Shown: positions 35,348 through 45,040, counted from the first letter of the stretch. The stretch is DNA of 64,000 nucleotides from Clostridium aestuarii (GCF_026735135.1 NZ_JAPQER010000001.1:379500-443499); one strand, 5' to 3'. Numbers and translations are program-made. The notes: generated by a model from the sequence alone, not told the origin.

Positions 35348-35369
35348 AAACACTTCTATAGAAGTGTTT
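35348..35369 (-). terminator. expression-platform terminator of the SAM riboswitch
   Basis: AAACACTTC / GAAGTGTTT hairpin followed on the minus strand by seven T. The upstream AAGAAGTG segment can pair with part of the stem as the antiterminator. It lies 34 bases before the metY start. Confidence 0.9.
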
Positions 35370-35385
35370 AATATACTAACCACTT

Positions 35386-35483
35386 CTTATCTCTCAGGAA
35401 AATCCTGCTGGAATTAGCACCTTTGTACATATATACCGGTTGCCGGGCTTCATAGGGCCAGTCCCTCTGCCTCTCTGGATAAG
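35386..35483 (-). ncRNA. SAM-I (S-box) riboswitch aptamer
   Basis: On the minus strand the aptamer runs from CTTATCCAGAGAGGCAGAGG through GGCCCTATGAAGCCCGGCAACC and GGTGCTAATTCC to CTGAGAGATAAG (quoted in parts), the conserved S-box core with P1 closing CTTATC/GATAAG. When SAM is bound the downstream terminator forms and metY-metA are off. Coordinates are of the P1-closed core. Confidence 0.96.
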
Positions 35484-35515
35484 ATTATATTCATAATTTA
35501 ATTTTATTTTTAATA

Positions 35516-35544
35516 ATATTACACCTATTTATTATAAAAGTCAA
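35516..35544 (-). promoter_or_regulatory. promoter of the metY-metA riboswitch transcript
   Basis: TTGACT (35539-35544) and TAATAT (35516-35521) on the minus strand, 17 bases apart, 33 bases upstream of the aptamer. Confidence 0.8.
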
Positions 35545-35601
35545 GCTTTTTTTAATTTATATCACACTAATTGAATCCCCAATAATATATACTATAATTT
35601 T

Positions 35602-37935
35602 TTAAAAATATATATCTGAAAATTCTACATATATTTTTTCAACCTTATTGGATTGAATATTAATTAAAGCAACTTCATCATTACTATCTTCTATAATCCC
35701 TATAGGAAGCTTTATAGTAAATTCACTTCCTCTTCCATACTCACTCTCAACCCATATATGCCCATTATGCATTTTAACCAAAGCCTCTACAAGAGACAAT
35801 CCTATTCCACTTCCCTCATTTTCTCTAGTTAAAGACTTATTTACCTGTTTAAACCTTTCAAATATATCTTTAATATTTTCTTCTTTGATCCCTATACCTG
35901 TATCCTTTACAGCAATTATCACTGAATCTTTTTCACTCTTTATATTAATAGATATTTTTCCTTCCTCTTTTGTAAATTTTATAGCATTTGATAAAAGATT
36001 TAGAAGTATTCGTTCAATTTTATTGGGATCACATGCAGTAATTTTACTATCTATATCAGAATTAAATTCAAGCTTCAAAGACTTAAGCTTTGCAAATTCT
36101 GAAACAGATAAGGTTATATCCTTTGTTATTTTTACAATATCACAATTTTTTAGGTTTAATTCTAAAAATCCTGAATCTATTCTTGTAATATCAATTAAAT
36201 TATCAACTAGTCTTACTAATCTATAGCAATTTTGCTTTACACTATTGTTAAGCTCCTTAAATTTTTTATAACATTTTAAATTAGGTACATCTCTTAAATA
36301 CATGTTCATCAGCTGTACAGCACCTAACATTACATTCAGAGGTGTTCTAAATTCATGAGATATATTAGAGAAGAATTCTGTTCTAAATTTTTCATATTTT
36401 GCAGCTTCATTTAATCTCTTAATATTTTCTTCAATCTTGTTTCTCAGTTCTCTAATCTTTTTTGTCTCAGTTATATCTCTTGAACAACATAGAACCTTAG
36501 TTACATTTCCATTTTCAATTACTGGAATATAATGTGCTTCAATATATACTAAATCCTTATTAGCATCTTTAGCAGTAAGTTTAAGTCCTATAATCTCTTC
36601 TCCCTTTATTAGCCGCGAAACCGCTTTCTTGCATATTTCAAGCCCTTTATCATCTAAAAGTGATACAGCTGTTACATGTCCTAAATTCCTTTTAGTCATA
36701 CCAAATTTTTTTAAAAAAGCTGGATTAGCATCAACTATAGAATCATTATTTATGTCTATAAGATAAATATAATCTGGACTCATATCAAAAATAGTTTTAT
36801 ATCGTTCTTCACTTTTTTTTAATTCCTGCTCAATTAATTTTCTTTTTGAAATATCTCTAATTATAATTATAATTTCATCCGTTGATAAAGGTATTACTCT
36901 GCTTTCATAATATTTTAACTGTTCATTGTATTGCTCTGAAAATTCTTCTTCAACTAAGGTATTTGTCTTAATAGCTTTAGTTATAACTTTTTTAAAAAAT
37001 AATTTTGTATTTTCAGGAATTATATCTTGAAATGTTTGTCCCATCCATTCTTTAGATGCTCCTTGAAAATCAGAAGTAATTCCAGCTTTACAGTCTAATA
37101 TTCTTCCTTTATAGTCTATACGTAAATATAAATCTGGTACTGCTTCAAAAATTTTTTCCAATTCTTTTGTTTTTTTTCTTAATCTTACTTCTGTATTTTT
37201 TCTATTAGTTACATCAATTCCAAAAGCCCAAGAACTCCAACCATTAACAGGTACCTTTTCAGATATATTAAACCATGATATGGTTTTTATGCTTCCATCT
37301 TTACATACAATATCATACTCTAAATCTCTAAAATTGCATTTATTTTCTCTTATTTTCTTTAATACTTTTTCTTTATAATCCTTATCTGGATATAAATTTT
37401 CCCACATCCCATGATTGTTAACAATCTCTTCTTTTGAATATCCTGTTATATGCTCACATTCTTTATTCCATACCACTACATTATCATTTTTATCGATAGT
37501 ATCCATCATTATAGGCATGTATTCAAGAATACGTCTTAGATTTTTTTCACTTTTTTTTAGATTTATTTCATTTAGTTTATGAATGGTTATATCATCTAAA
37601 ATACAAATTATATTTTTAATATTAAAGTTATTATCATATATCTTTTTTAAACTAATTTTAAAATATAAAAATTCTTTTTTTATTTCTAAAGCTTTTTCAA
37701 AACATATTTTTTCTTTTTGAATATCCTCTTTAAAGCTTGTGAATTCTTCTTTAAGCCATTTTTTCATGTAATTATTAATATCGTTACACTGCATCTCTAA
37801 TCTATCTTTGTAAAAATTTATTGTTTCAGCATTTATACTTACTATTTGGATATTATTATCAAAAACTATAATTGGTATTGGCAATTTATAAAAAAATGTT
37901 TTCATATCAATACTATCACAAAACATAGAGATCAT
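35602..37935 (-). CDS. multi-PAS sensor histidine kinase
   Basis: A 777-residue cytoplasmic kinase without clear membrane helices. Four PAS-like units precede the HisKA domain (FFSNISHEFRTPLNVM, phospho-His in SHEFRTP at about 543) and the HATPase with N box NAIKFTKEEG, G1 DTGIGIKEENI and G2 GSGIGLSL. No receiver domain and no response regulator gene lie nearby, so it is an orphan kinase. In clostridia orphan kinases of this kind often feed Spo0A; that link is inference. TTAGGAGG lies close (3-5 bases) to the ATG at 37935; an ATG at 37926 is an alternative. Confidence 0.9.
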   Translation of the reverse strand: MISMFCDSIDMKTFFYKLPIPIIVFDNNIQIVSINAETINFYKDRLEMQCNDINNYMKKWLKEEFTSFKEDIQKEKICFEKALEIKKEFLYFKISLKKIYDNNFNIKNIICILDDITIHKLNEINLKKSEKNLRRILEYMPIMMDTIDKNDNVVVWNKECEHITGYSKEEIVNNHGMWENLYPDKDYKEKVLKKIRENKCNFRDLEYDIVCKDGSIKTISWFNISEKVPVNGWSSWAFGIDVTNRKNTEVRLRKKTKELEKIFEAVPDLYLRIDYKGRILDCKAGITSDFQGASKEWMGQTFQDIIPENTKLFFKKVITKAIKTNTLVEEEFSEQYNEQLKYYESRVIPLSTDEIIIIIRDISKRKLIEQELKKSEERYKTIFDMSPDYIYLIDINNDSIVDANPAFLKKFGMTKRNLGHVTAVSLLDDKGLEICKKAVSRLIKGEEIIGLKLTAKDANKDLVYIEAHYIPVIENGNVTKVLCCSRDITETKKIRELRNKIEENIKRLNEAAKYEKFRTEFFSNISHEFRTPLNVMLGAVQLMNMYLRDVPNLKCYKKFKELNNSVKQNCYRLVRLVDNLIDITRIDSGFLELNLKNCDIVKITKDITLSVSEFAKLKSLKLEFNSDIDSKITACDPNKIERILLNLLSNAIKFTKEEGKISINIKSEKDSVIIAVKDTGIGIKEENIKDIFERFKQVNKSLTRENEGSGIGLSLVEALVKMHNGHIWVESEYGRGSEFTIKLPIGIIEDSNDEVALINIQSNKVEKIYVEFSDIYF

Positions 37936-38311
37936 TATCCTCCTAAATAATAATTTTTATCAATATATTTAATTTATGTATATATTTTAAATATTTTCCT
38001 ATTATAATATTCGATATTTACTAGTCATACATTAATATAATATTACATATATTAATATTTTTTTACATAAAAGAAAAATTTTATAATCACAAAAGTATAT
38101 TTTACCATATTAAGTACTTATAAATTTTATAATTCCTTTAAATAACTAAAAACAAATCATTAACTTAACTTTTTTATATAGTATGACAAACCGTTTTGTT
38201 CATAATTATTTAATAATTATTTAATATATAAATCATAAATACATGATATAATATTATTTATAGAGGTATTCACGATAAATTAAAATATATAAATAAAAAA
38301 GGATGATTAGT
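37936..38311. other. AT-rich divergent gap without a gene
   Basis: 376 bp between the divergent kinase and CBS genes. Extremely AT-rich, with scattered -10-like sequences and TATAATATTA near 38250. I see no small frame with a ribosome site, no stable hairpin and no repeat. Confidence 0.5.
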
Positions 38312-38755
38312 GTGAACATAGCATTTTTTCTTACACCAAAGCATGAAGTAGTTTATCAAAACATTAATTGTACAATGAGACAGGCTTTAGAAAGAATGGA
38401 ATATCATAGATATACAGCAGTTCCTTTAATCGATGATGATGGAAAATATGTTGGAACTTTAACTGAAGGTGATTTACTTTGGAAAATAAAAAACACTCCT
38501 AATTTAAGTTTTAAAGACACTAATAAAATTCCACTTAAAGATGTACAAAAACATATGAATAATAAACCAGTATTAATTAATTCAGATATTGAAAGCTTAA
38601 TATCACTGGCAAAAAATCAAAATTTTGTACCAGTAGTTGATGATGATAGTGTATTTATTGGAATTATAAAAAGAAGTGACATTATAAACTACTGTTTTGA
38701 GCTAATTTCTCAGAAACAAGAAGAAAAAGAATTTAAAATGGCAGTATCATATTAA
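38312..38755 (+). CDS. CBS domain protein
   Basis: A 147-residue protein consisting of a CBS pair (ALERMEYHRYTAVPLIDDDG and VLINSDIESLISLAKNQNFV). CBS pairs bind adenine nucleotides and regulate partner proteins; no partner domain is present. The start GTG at 38312 lies nine bases after AAAAAAGG; the in-frame ATG at 38303 overlaps that site. Single gene ending at a very strong hairpin. Confidence 0.85.
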   Translation: MNIAFFLTPKHEVVYQNINCTMRQALERMEYHRYTAVPLIDDDGKYVGTLTEGDLLWKIKNTPNLSFKDTNKIPLKDVQKHMNNKPVLINSDIESLISLAKNQNFVPVVDDDSVFIGIIKRSDIINYCFELISQKQEEKEFKMAVSY

Positions 38756-38777
38756 TTAAATTAAAACTTAACAATTC

Positions 38778-38839
38778 AAACGCATATGTAATAAGTAATA
38801 AATTTCAGTAAAAATTTATTACTTATTACATATGCGTTT
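38778..38839 (+). terminator. intrinsic terminator with a 28-bp perfect stem
   Basis: The arms 38778-38805 and 38812-38839 are perfect complements around a 6-base loop; the stem core is CGCATATGTAATAAGTAA. Four T follow. Unusually long for a terminator. Confidence 0.8.
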
Positions 38840-38967
38840 TCTTATGCCCAAAATTGAATATTATGATATAATACATTATTATACATTAAATATTCATATT
38901 GTTAAAATTAGTAATTTATATATTTTTTAAGTTCTACTATCTGTATTTCAAGGAGGAAGTCTCTTAT

Positions 38968-40689
38968 ATGAAAAAAACATTAAAAATAAATAATATATGT
39001 TATATTTTTTTTCTAATTTTCTTACTTTTAATATTTAATAAAAGTATATGTTTAGCACAAACTAAACAAAAAAAACAAGTGCTCATTCTAAATTCTTATC
39101 ATAAAGGTTTTAAATGGTCCGATGATGTTATAATTGGAATACAAACCACATTAAACAAAAGTAAACAAAATCCAAATATAATTATGGAATATATGGATAC
39201 TAAAAGATATTATAGCGAAAATTATTTTAAACAACTATATAATTTATATAAATTTAAATATAAGAACAAAAAATTTGATGTAATTATTGCTACAGATAAT
39301 AATGCTGTGCGTTTCTTATTAAAATATAGTGAACAATTATTTCCTAATGTTCCTGTAGTTTTTTGTGGCGTAAATAATATAGATACTTCTCTATTAAATG
39401 AAAAAAATATATTTAAAGGCACAATGGAAGATATTGTAATAAAAGACACTATCAATTCAGCATTGAAAAACAATTCCAATTTAAAGCAAGTAAATGTACT
39501 GATAGATAATACAGACAGTAGTATTATTTATAAAAAATCAATAGAAAAATTAATACCTTATTATAAAGAAAAACTGTCATTTAAATTTATTCAAATTTCA
39601 AACATTGAACAAGCTGTAAAAAATACTTCTACTTTACCTAAAGATAATATTGTCTTTCTAACTCCTATTTTTATAGAAAATAGCGATAATAATTTTGCTT
39701 CATTTAACGGTATTAAATATATATGCAACAATTGTCCTGTTCCAGTATATAGTTCATGGTCCAGTTATTTAAGCTGCGGTATAGTTGGTGGAAAAATACT
39801 TCACCAATATTTCTATGGAAGCAGTACAGCTAAAATTGCACTACAGATTTTAAATGGAGAAAATGTTTCAAATATACCAATCACTAAGGAATATGATTCA
39901 AAATATATTTTTGACTATACCCAGTTGAAAAAACTTAACATTGGTATTAATAATTTACCTAAAAACAGTAAAGTTATAAATTTACCTAGTAAATCTTATT
40001 CTATACCTAAAAACTTATTTATGAAAATTCTATTTACAGTTATATGCATTGAATTAATAATCATAGTAATTTTATTTTTTAATATACACAAACGCAGAAA
40101 AGCAGAATTCAAAATAATAGAAAACAAAAAACTTATAGAAGAACTGCGTAAACAAGAAGCATTAATAAAAAAACTTGCCTTTGAAGACCCACTTACAAAT
40201 ATACCAAATAGACGAAGTGGAAAAGAAAAGCTTCATATTGCTATACAGAAGGCAGTAAATAAAAATATAAACCCAGGCGTTATGTTTATAGACATGGATA
40301 AATTCAAATTCATTAATGATACTATGGGACATGATGTAGGCGATATACTTTTAATTAAGTTCTGCCAAAGATTAAAATCAAATATAAGAACTAAAGATAT
40401 CGTTGCCCGTTTAGGTGGAGATGAATTTATGATTATTCTTGATGATGTTACCTCTTACGTAGAAGTTGAAATTTGTGCAAATAGAATAATACAAGCTATA
40501 AAGCATCCTTTTATTATTAACGAAAAAAAATTTAATATTACATGTAGCATTGGAATTTCCATATACCCTGAACATGGCACAGATATAGAAACCTTATTAA
40601 AAAATGCTGATATAGCTATGTATAAAGCTAAAAATAATGGTCGCAATAATTTTCAATTATTCGAAGAAGCGCAAATTGAAATAGTTTAG
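38968..40689 (+). CDS. membrane diguanylate cyclase with exported ABC-substrate-binding sensor
   Basis: A 573-residue protein: signal or anchor helix (about 8-28), an exterior ABC-transporter substrate-binding-like domain (about 35-340; QVLILNSYHKGFKWSDDV), a membrane helix near 355-375, a short coiled coil and a GGDEF domain (FEDPLTNIPNRRSG; RLGGDEFMIIL). The intact GGDEF motif predicts c-di-GMP synthesis from GTP; no EAL domain. The ATG at 38968 follows AAGGAGGAAG; the longer frame from 38899 is unsupported. Ligand unknown. Confidence 0.9.
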   Translation: MKKTLKINNICYIFFLIFLLLIFNKSICLAQTKQKKQVLILNSYHKGFKWSDDVIIGIQTTLNKSKQNPNIIMEYMDTKRYYSENYFKQLYNLYKFKYKNKKFDVIIATDNNAVRFLLKYSEQLFPNVPVVFCGVNNIDTSLLNEKNIFKGTMEDIVIKDTINSALKNNSNLKQVNVLIDNTDSSIIYKKSIEKLIPYYKEKLSFKFIQISNIEQAVKNTSTLPKDNIVFLTPIFIENSDNNFASFNGIKYICNNCPVPVYSSWSSYLSCGIVGGKILHQYFYGSSTAKIALQILNGENVSNIPITKEYDSKYIFDYTQLKKLNIGINNLPKNSKVINLPSKSYSIPKNLFMKILFTVICIELIIIVILFFNIHKRRKAEFKIIENKKLIEELRKQEALIKKLAFEDPLTNIPNRRSGKEKLHIAIQKAVNKNINPGVMFIDMDKFKFINDTMGHDVGDILLIKFCQRLKSNIRTKDIVARLGGDEFMIILDDVTSYVEVEICANRIIQAIKHPFIINEKKFNITCSIGISIYPEHGTDIETLLKNADIAMYKAKNNGRNNFQLFEEAQIEIV

Positions 40690-40691
40690 AT

Positions 40692-40717
40692 AAAAAACCC
40701 ATTTTTCTGGGTTTTTT
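40692..40717 (+). terminator. intrinsic terminator
   Basis: AAAAAACCCA (40692-40701) pairs with TGGGTTTTTT (40708-40717), just after the cyclase stop. Confidence 0.85.
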
Positions 40718-40840
40718 ATTTTACCCATATTTATCATATTTATAATATCTCTTTATATTTCCAATATAAAATGATAATACTATTATTAATACATATTATT
40801 TATCTCTTCTTATGCAAAACTTTTCAAGGAGGAATTTAAC

Positions 40841-42238
40841 ATGAAAAATAAAGAAGCAGGTCTATCTGCATTACAGCTTACTATGCTAGCTCTTGGAACT
40901 GTAATAGGAGGTTCTTTTTTTCTAGGCTCTGCTATTGCTATAAATAATGCTGGCCCTGCAGTACTCATAGCTTATATAATTGGAGGAATTTTAGTTTATT
41001 TTATTCTTTTTGCTCTTTCAGAAATGACAGTTGCTGATCCTGCTCCAGGTTCTTTTAGAACCTTTTCACAAAGAGCTTTTGGTCCTGGTGTCGGCTTTGT
41101 TGTTGGATGGGTATATTGGACTGGTTTGGTGTTAGCCATGTCCAGTGAAGCAACTGCAGTTTCTCTATTTTTCAAAGTATGGTTTCCAACAATTTCTCTA
41201 GGATTTCTTGGATCTATCATTATTATTGGAGTTACCCTTCTCAATCTTTTAGGAGCTGATAAATTAAGTAAACTAGAAAGTGGATTAGCAGCAGTAAAAC
41301 TATTAGCAATAGTAGGTTTTATTGTTTTAGCTATTGCCTTGATATCAGGAATATTACCAAACAAAGCTACCATAGGTACAGGGGCATTAGTGAAAGAAAC
41401 TTTATTTCCAGGTGGAATCTCAGGTATTGCAGGAAGTATGTTAATTGTAATGTTTACCTATGCAGGTTTTGAAATCATTGGTCTTGCCGCATCAGAAACT
41501 GCTGATCCGCACCATATTGTACCTAAAGCTATTGCTTATACAGTCATCGGATTAGTAGGCTTATATACTATAGCTATTACTTTGTTATTACCTCTAATTC
41601 CAACAGCTGATCTTACTGAAGAAATAAGCCCTTTTGTAGCTGCTCTTAGGCTAAATGGAGTGCCTTGGGCTGCAGATATAATTAATATAGTACTGGTTAC
41701 AGCTATCTTATCTACGATGCTTGCTGCAACCTTTGGACTTGGAAGAATGATGCGTTCTTTAGCTGAAGAAGGTTATGCACCATCATGGTTAAAGGATAAC
41801 AGAGATATCCCCTATAGAGGAATTATTTTTTCTGGTACAGGTATGCTTGTAGGACTTGGTATGGCATTCATACTTCCTAAAAGCATTTACTTATTTTTAG
41901 TTAGTTCAGGAGGCTTTTCTCTATTATTTACTTACCTAATAATACTAGCTACACACTATAAATTCAGAAGCAAGCACGGATGTCCCCCAAACGGTAAATG
42001 CCAACTTCCAGGATTTCCTTATACATCCTGGATTACAATTGCTGCTATAATAATTATTATAGTAACTATGCCTCTAATTCCCGGTCAAGGTTCCGGTCTT
42101 ATAGCTGGACTGTTTTTAGTATTCTTCTATTCTACTGCTTACATTATATCTAAATATATTAAAAACACATCTAATATAAAGAATACATCTAATAATTTAA
42201 AAGCTGTAAGAATAAAAAGAAAGAAAAGACTTAAATAA
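40841..42238 (+). CDS. amino acid permease (APC family)
   Basis: A 465-residue, 12-helix permease. ALGTVIGGSFFLGSAIAINN in helix 1 and FTYAGFEIIGLAASETADP in helix 6 are APC-family markers; the tail is basic. The family imports amino acids with protons or exchanges them for amines. AAGGAGGAA precedes the ATG. No enzyme next to it shows the substrate. Confidence 0.88.
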   Translation: MKNKEAGLSALQLTMLALGTVIGGSFFLGSAIAINNAGPAVLIAYIIGGILVYFILFALSEMTVADPAPGSFRTFSQRAFGPGVGFVVGWVYWTGLVLAMSSEATAVSLFFKVWFPTISLGFLGSIIIIGVTLLNLLGADKLSKLESGLAAVKLLAIVGFIVLAIALISGILPNKATIGTGALVKETLFPGGISGIAGSMLIVMFTYAGFEIIGLAASETADPHHIVPKAIAYTVIGLVGLYTIAITLLLPLIPTADLTEEISPFVAALRLNGVPWAADIINIVLVTAILSTMLAATFGLGRMMRSLAEEGYAPSWLKDNRDIPYRGIIFSGTGMLVGLGMAFILPKSIYLFLVSSGGFSLLFTYLIILATHYKFRSKHGCPPNGKCQLPGFPYTSWITIAAIIIIIVTMPLIPGQGSGLIAGLFLVFFYSTAYIISKYIKNTSNIKNTSNNLKAVRIKRKKRLK

Positions 42239-42254
42239 AGTTTAATTTTCTGTA

Positions 42255-42283
42255 TTGACAAAGTTTATTTTTTCCATTATCAT
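42255..42283 (+). promoter_or_regulatory. candidate sigma-A promoter upstream of the MATE gene
   Basis: TTGACA (42255-42260) and TATCAT (42278-42283) are 17 bases apart. The terminator at 42355-42387 lies between this promoter and the MATE start at 42451. Confidence 0.5.
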
Positions 42284-42354
42284 TATAAAGAATTTAGTTA
42301 ACAGATAGTAATTAAAATTTAATATATAGATATTTTTTAAATATCTAAGTGTTG

Positions 42355-42387
42355 AACACCCACTTTTAAAAACTCAAAGTGGGTGTT
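42355..42387 (+). terminator. intrinsic terminator, possibly an attenuator
   Basis: AACACCCACTTT (42355-42366) pairs perfectly with AAAGTGGGTGTT (42376-42387), followed by seven more T. It either ends the permease transcript or attenuates the MATE transcript. Confidence 0.85.
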
Positions 42388-42450
42388 TTTTTTGTAATCG
42401 GCTAAATTAATAATTAACATATATAATAATTTTAAGAAAGGAGTTTTTAT

Positions 42451-43848
42451 ATGTCATTTAATTTAATCAAAGACTATAGAAATAATAAAAAATTTTATAA
42501 GACTTTAGTTACAATAACTTTACCAATAATTTTACAAAGCCTAATAGCATCATCACTGAATATGCTAGATACCATGATGATAGGTAAAGTAGGCGAAATA
42601 GAGCTTGCATCTGTAGGTATTGCAAATCAATACTACTTTTTATTCACTTTATTTTCAATGGGTATAGGTAGTGGTTGTGGTGTACTAATTGCACAACTTT
42701 GGGGGAAAAATGATAAAGATAATATAAAAAAGGTTTTAATTAAATCTTTAACAGTAAGTTTACTTATATCGCTAATTTTTATGTTGGCAGGTCTCATAAT
42801 ACCTGAAAAAATAATGGCACTTTTTAATAAAGATATATCAGTTGTGTCTATAGGTAGTGAGTATATGAGAATAACAGTTATAAGTTATATATTCACAGGA
42901 ATCACTTTCACTTTTGCTTCCGCTCTTAGGAGTATTGAAAATACTAAATTGCCTATGTTTGCAAGTTTAGTAGGTCTTATTGTAAATGGAGTATTAAACT
43001 ATGCTCTTATATTTGGAAATTTTGGAATGCCTGAACTTAAAACACAAGGGGCTGGAATAGCAACTCTTATTGCAAGAATATGTGAATGTAGTATTATACT
43101 ATTTGGTGTATACTTTAAAGATACAGTATTAAACATTAAACTAAATGATTTAAGAGGTTTATCTAAAAATTTAACTAAAGCATTAGTAACTGTTACTATC
43201 CCAATAGTTTTAAATGAGGCTTGTTGGGGACTTGGTAATGTAACGTACATTGCAATATATGCAAGAATAAGTACTCGTGCCGCTGCATCAATGCAAATAT
43301 GTTCAACTATAATGAATCTATTTATGATATTTGCTTTTGGCCTTGCTTATGGTGCCTTAGTTATAATAGGAAATGAAATTGGAGCTAATAGAGAGGATAT
43401 TGCTATAGAATCCTCTAAGAGAATATCTACATTATCTATATTAATATCTTTAGTTTTAGGTATTCTACTTTTCATATTAGCCAAGCCTATAATTTCTTTC
43501 TTTAATGTATCAAATGAAGTTAAATTAGCTTCAACTTATATACTTTATGTATATTCAATTGTTATGGTTGTTAAAGTTTATAATATGGTTATGATAGTTG
43601 GAATACTTAGAGGTGGTGGCGATGCTGCTTATGGTTCTATACTTCAAGGATTCACTCTTTGGTTTATAGGTATTCCTCTAGCCTTTTTTGCTGCATTTAT
43701 ACTTCATTTGCCTGTATATTTTGTTGTTACATTTACTGTTGTTGAAGAACTTATTAAAGTCTTACTTATGATAAGAAGATTTAACTCCTTCAAATGGATA
43801 CGAAATATGGTAAATGATACTCACGATAAAAAAATTACAGTAACATAA
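42451..43848 (+). CDS. MATE family efflux transporter
   Basis: A 465-residue, 12-helix protein of the NorM/DinF-type MATE family (TLPIILQSLIASSLNMLDTM; QLWGKNDKDNIKK). It exports cationic drugs or metabolites using Na+ or H+. AAAGGAG precedes the ATG. It ends at a palindrome that resembles the operator in front of the next gene, so the MarR regulator downstream may affect it; that is inferred. Confidence 0.9.
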   Translation: MSFNLIKDYRNNKKFYKTLVTITLPIILQSLIASSLNMLDTMMIGKVGEIELASVGIANQYYFLFTLFSMGIGSGCGVLIAQLWGKNDKDNIKKVLIKSLTVSLLISLIFMLAGLIIPEKIMALFNKDISVVSIGSEYMRITVISYIFTGITFTFASALRSIENTKLPMFASLVGLIVNGVLNYALIFGNFGMPELKTQGAGIATLIARICECSIILFGVYFKDTVLNIKLNDLRGLSKNLTKALVTVTIPIVLNEACWGLGNVTYIAIYARISTRAAASMQICSTIMNLFMIFAFGLAYGALVIIGNEIGANREDIAIESSKRISTLSILISLVLGILLFILAKPIISFFNVSNEVKLASTYILYVYSIVMVVKVYNMVMIVGILRGGGDAAYGSILQGFTLWFIGIPLAFFAAFILHLPVYFVVTFTVVEELIKVLLMIRRFNSFKWIRNMVNDTHDKKITVT

Positions 43849-43874
43849 AAATAGTTGAAAATTCAACTATTTTT
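43847..43874. promoter_or_regulatory. palindrome copy 1 (TAGTTGAAAATTCAACTA), also a terminator
   Basis: The core at 43851-43870 is a perfect palindrome around AATT. With flanking AAAA and TTTT (43847-43874) it forms a terminator right at the MATE stop codon. The same 18-bp core recurs at 43889-43906. Confidence 0.65.
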
Positions 43875-43886
43875 ATTTATACTATA

Positions 43887-43908
43887 ATTAGTTGAAAATT
43901 CAACTAAT
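43887..43908. promoter_or_regulatory. palindrome copy 2, candidate MarR operator
   Basis: A perfect 22-bp palindrome with the core TAGTTGAAAATTCAACTA, overlapping a TATAAT at 43883-43888 and 65 bp before the aldolase start. Size and symmetry fit a MarR-family operator, and a MarR gene ends this operon. Confidence 0.65.
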
Positions 43909-43972
43909 ATAACATCTTGTTTTCACTCTCTGTTACTAGAGCTTGAAAACTTAATAATAAAGGAGGACTACA

Positions 43973-44992
43973 ATGTACAGCTTTAAAAACGACTATAGTG
44001 AAGGTGCCCATCCAAGAATCTTAAATGCTTTAATAGAATCAAATATGACTCAAGAAGAAGGATATGGAAATGATACACACACAAAAAATGCAATTTCTAA
44101 AATAAAAACATTAATAGGAAACCAAAATATTGATATTCATCTTATATCTGGAGGAACTCAGACAAATTTAATAGCAATTGGAGCTTTTTTAAGACCTCAT
44201 GAAGCTTGTATTTCTGCCAACACAGGACATATTGCAGTTAACGAAACTGGAGCCATCGAATATACTGGACACAAAGTAATTACAGTAGATTCAAATGACG
44301 GAAAAATAATTCCTGAAAAAATCCAAGAAGTGTTAAATTCTCATGCCAATGAACACGTTCTAAAACCAAAACTTGTATATATTTCTAATCCAACAGAATT
44401 AGGTACAATATATACAAAAGAAGAACTTAAAGACCTGAGTGAATTTTGTAAGTCTAATGATCTTATCTTATATGCAGATGGTGCAAGATTAGGTTCTGCC
44501 CTTTGTGTTAAGAAAGCTAATGTAACCTTATCAGATATGTGTAATTTCACAGATGCATTTTATATTGGCGGAACAAAAAGTGGAGCTCTTCTTGGCGAAG
44601 CCTTAGTAATAAAAAACGAAAACTTAAAAGAAGATTTTAGATATCATCTAAAACAAAAAGGAGCACTGCTTGCAAAAGGAAGAATTTTAGGAATTCAATT
44701 TGAAGAATTATTTAAAGATAATCTTTATTTTGAACTTGCAAATCATGCTAATGAAATGGCAAATCTTTTAACAGAAGGTCTAAGAGAAGCTAATTGTAAA
44801 TTTTTAATAAATTCTCCAACTAATCAAATATTTCCTATTTTAGAAAATAAACAAATCGAAAACCTAGAGAAAAAGTTTAGTTTTTATACTTGGGAAAAAA
44901 TAGATGATAACAATTCTGCTGTTAGACTAGTTACTTCATGGGCTACCCCAAAAGAATCTATACTTGAATTCATTGATGAATTTAAAAAATAA
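43973..44992 (+). CDS. low-specificity threonine aldolase family protein
   Basis: A 339-residue PLP enzyme of the beta-eliminating lyase / threonine aldolase family; AFYIGGTKSGALLGEAL holds the PLP lysine, and the N-terminus NDYSEGAHPRILNAL is typical. It cleaves threonine or related beta-hydroxy amino acids to glycine and an aldehyde. AAAGGAGG precedes the ATG. It is followed 39-48 bases later by a MarR-type regulator on the same strand. Confidence 0.9.
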   Translation: MYSFKNDYSEGAHPRILNALIESNMTQEEGYGNDTHTKNAISKIKTLIGNQNIDIHLISGGTQTNLIAIGAFLRPHEACISANTGHIAVNETGAIEYTGHKVITVDSNDGKIIPEKIQEVLNSHANEHVLKPKLVYISNPTELGTIYTKEELKDLSEFCKSNDLILYADGARLGSALCVKKANVTLSDMCNFTDAFYIGGTKSGALLGEALVIKNENLKEDFRYHLKQKGALLAKGRILGIQFEELFKDNLYFELANHANEMANLLTEGLREANCKFLINSPTNQIFPILENKQIENLEKKFSFYTWEKIDDNNSAVRLVTSWATPKESILEFIDEFKK

Positions 44993-45040
44993 AATTATAG
45001 GTTTTTCTACAAAATCATAGAATATTAGGAGGTGCCTGTA

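Noticed and set aside
38899..38967. Longer N-terminus of the GGDEF protein
   Set aside because: The AAGGAGGAAG site directly precedes the ATG at 38968, which begins a normal signal/anchor sequence; the upstream extension has no ribosome site.
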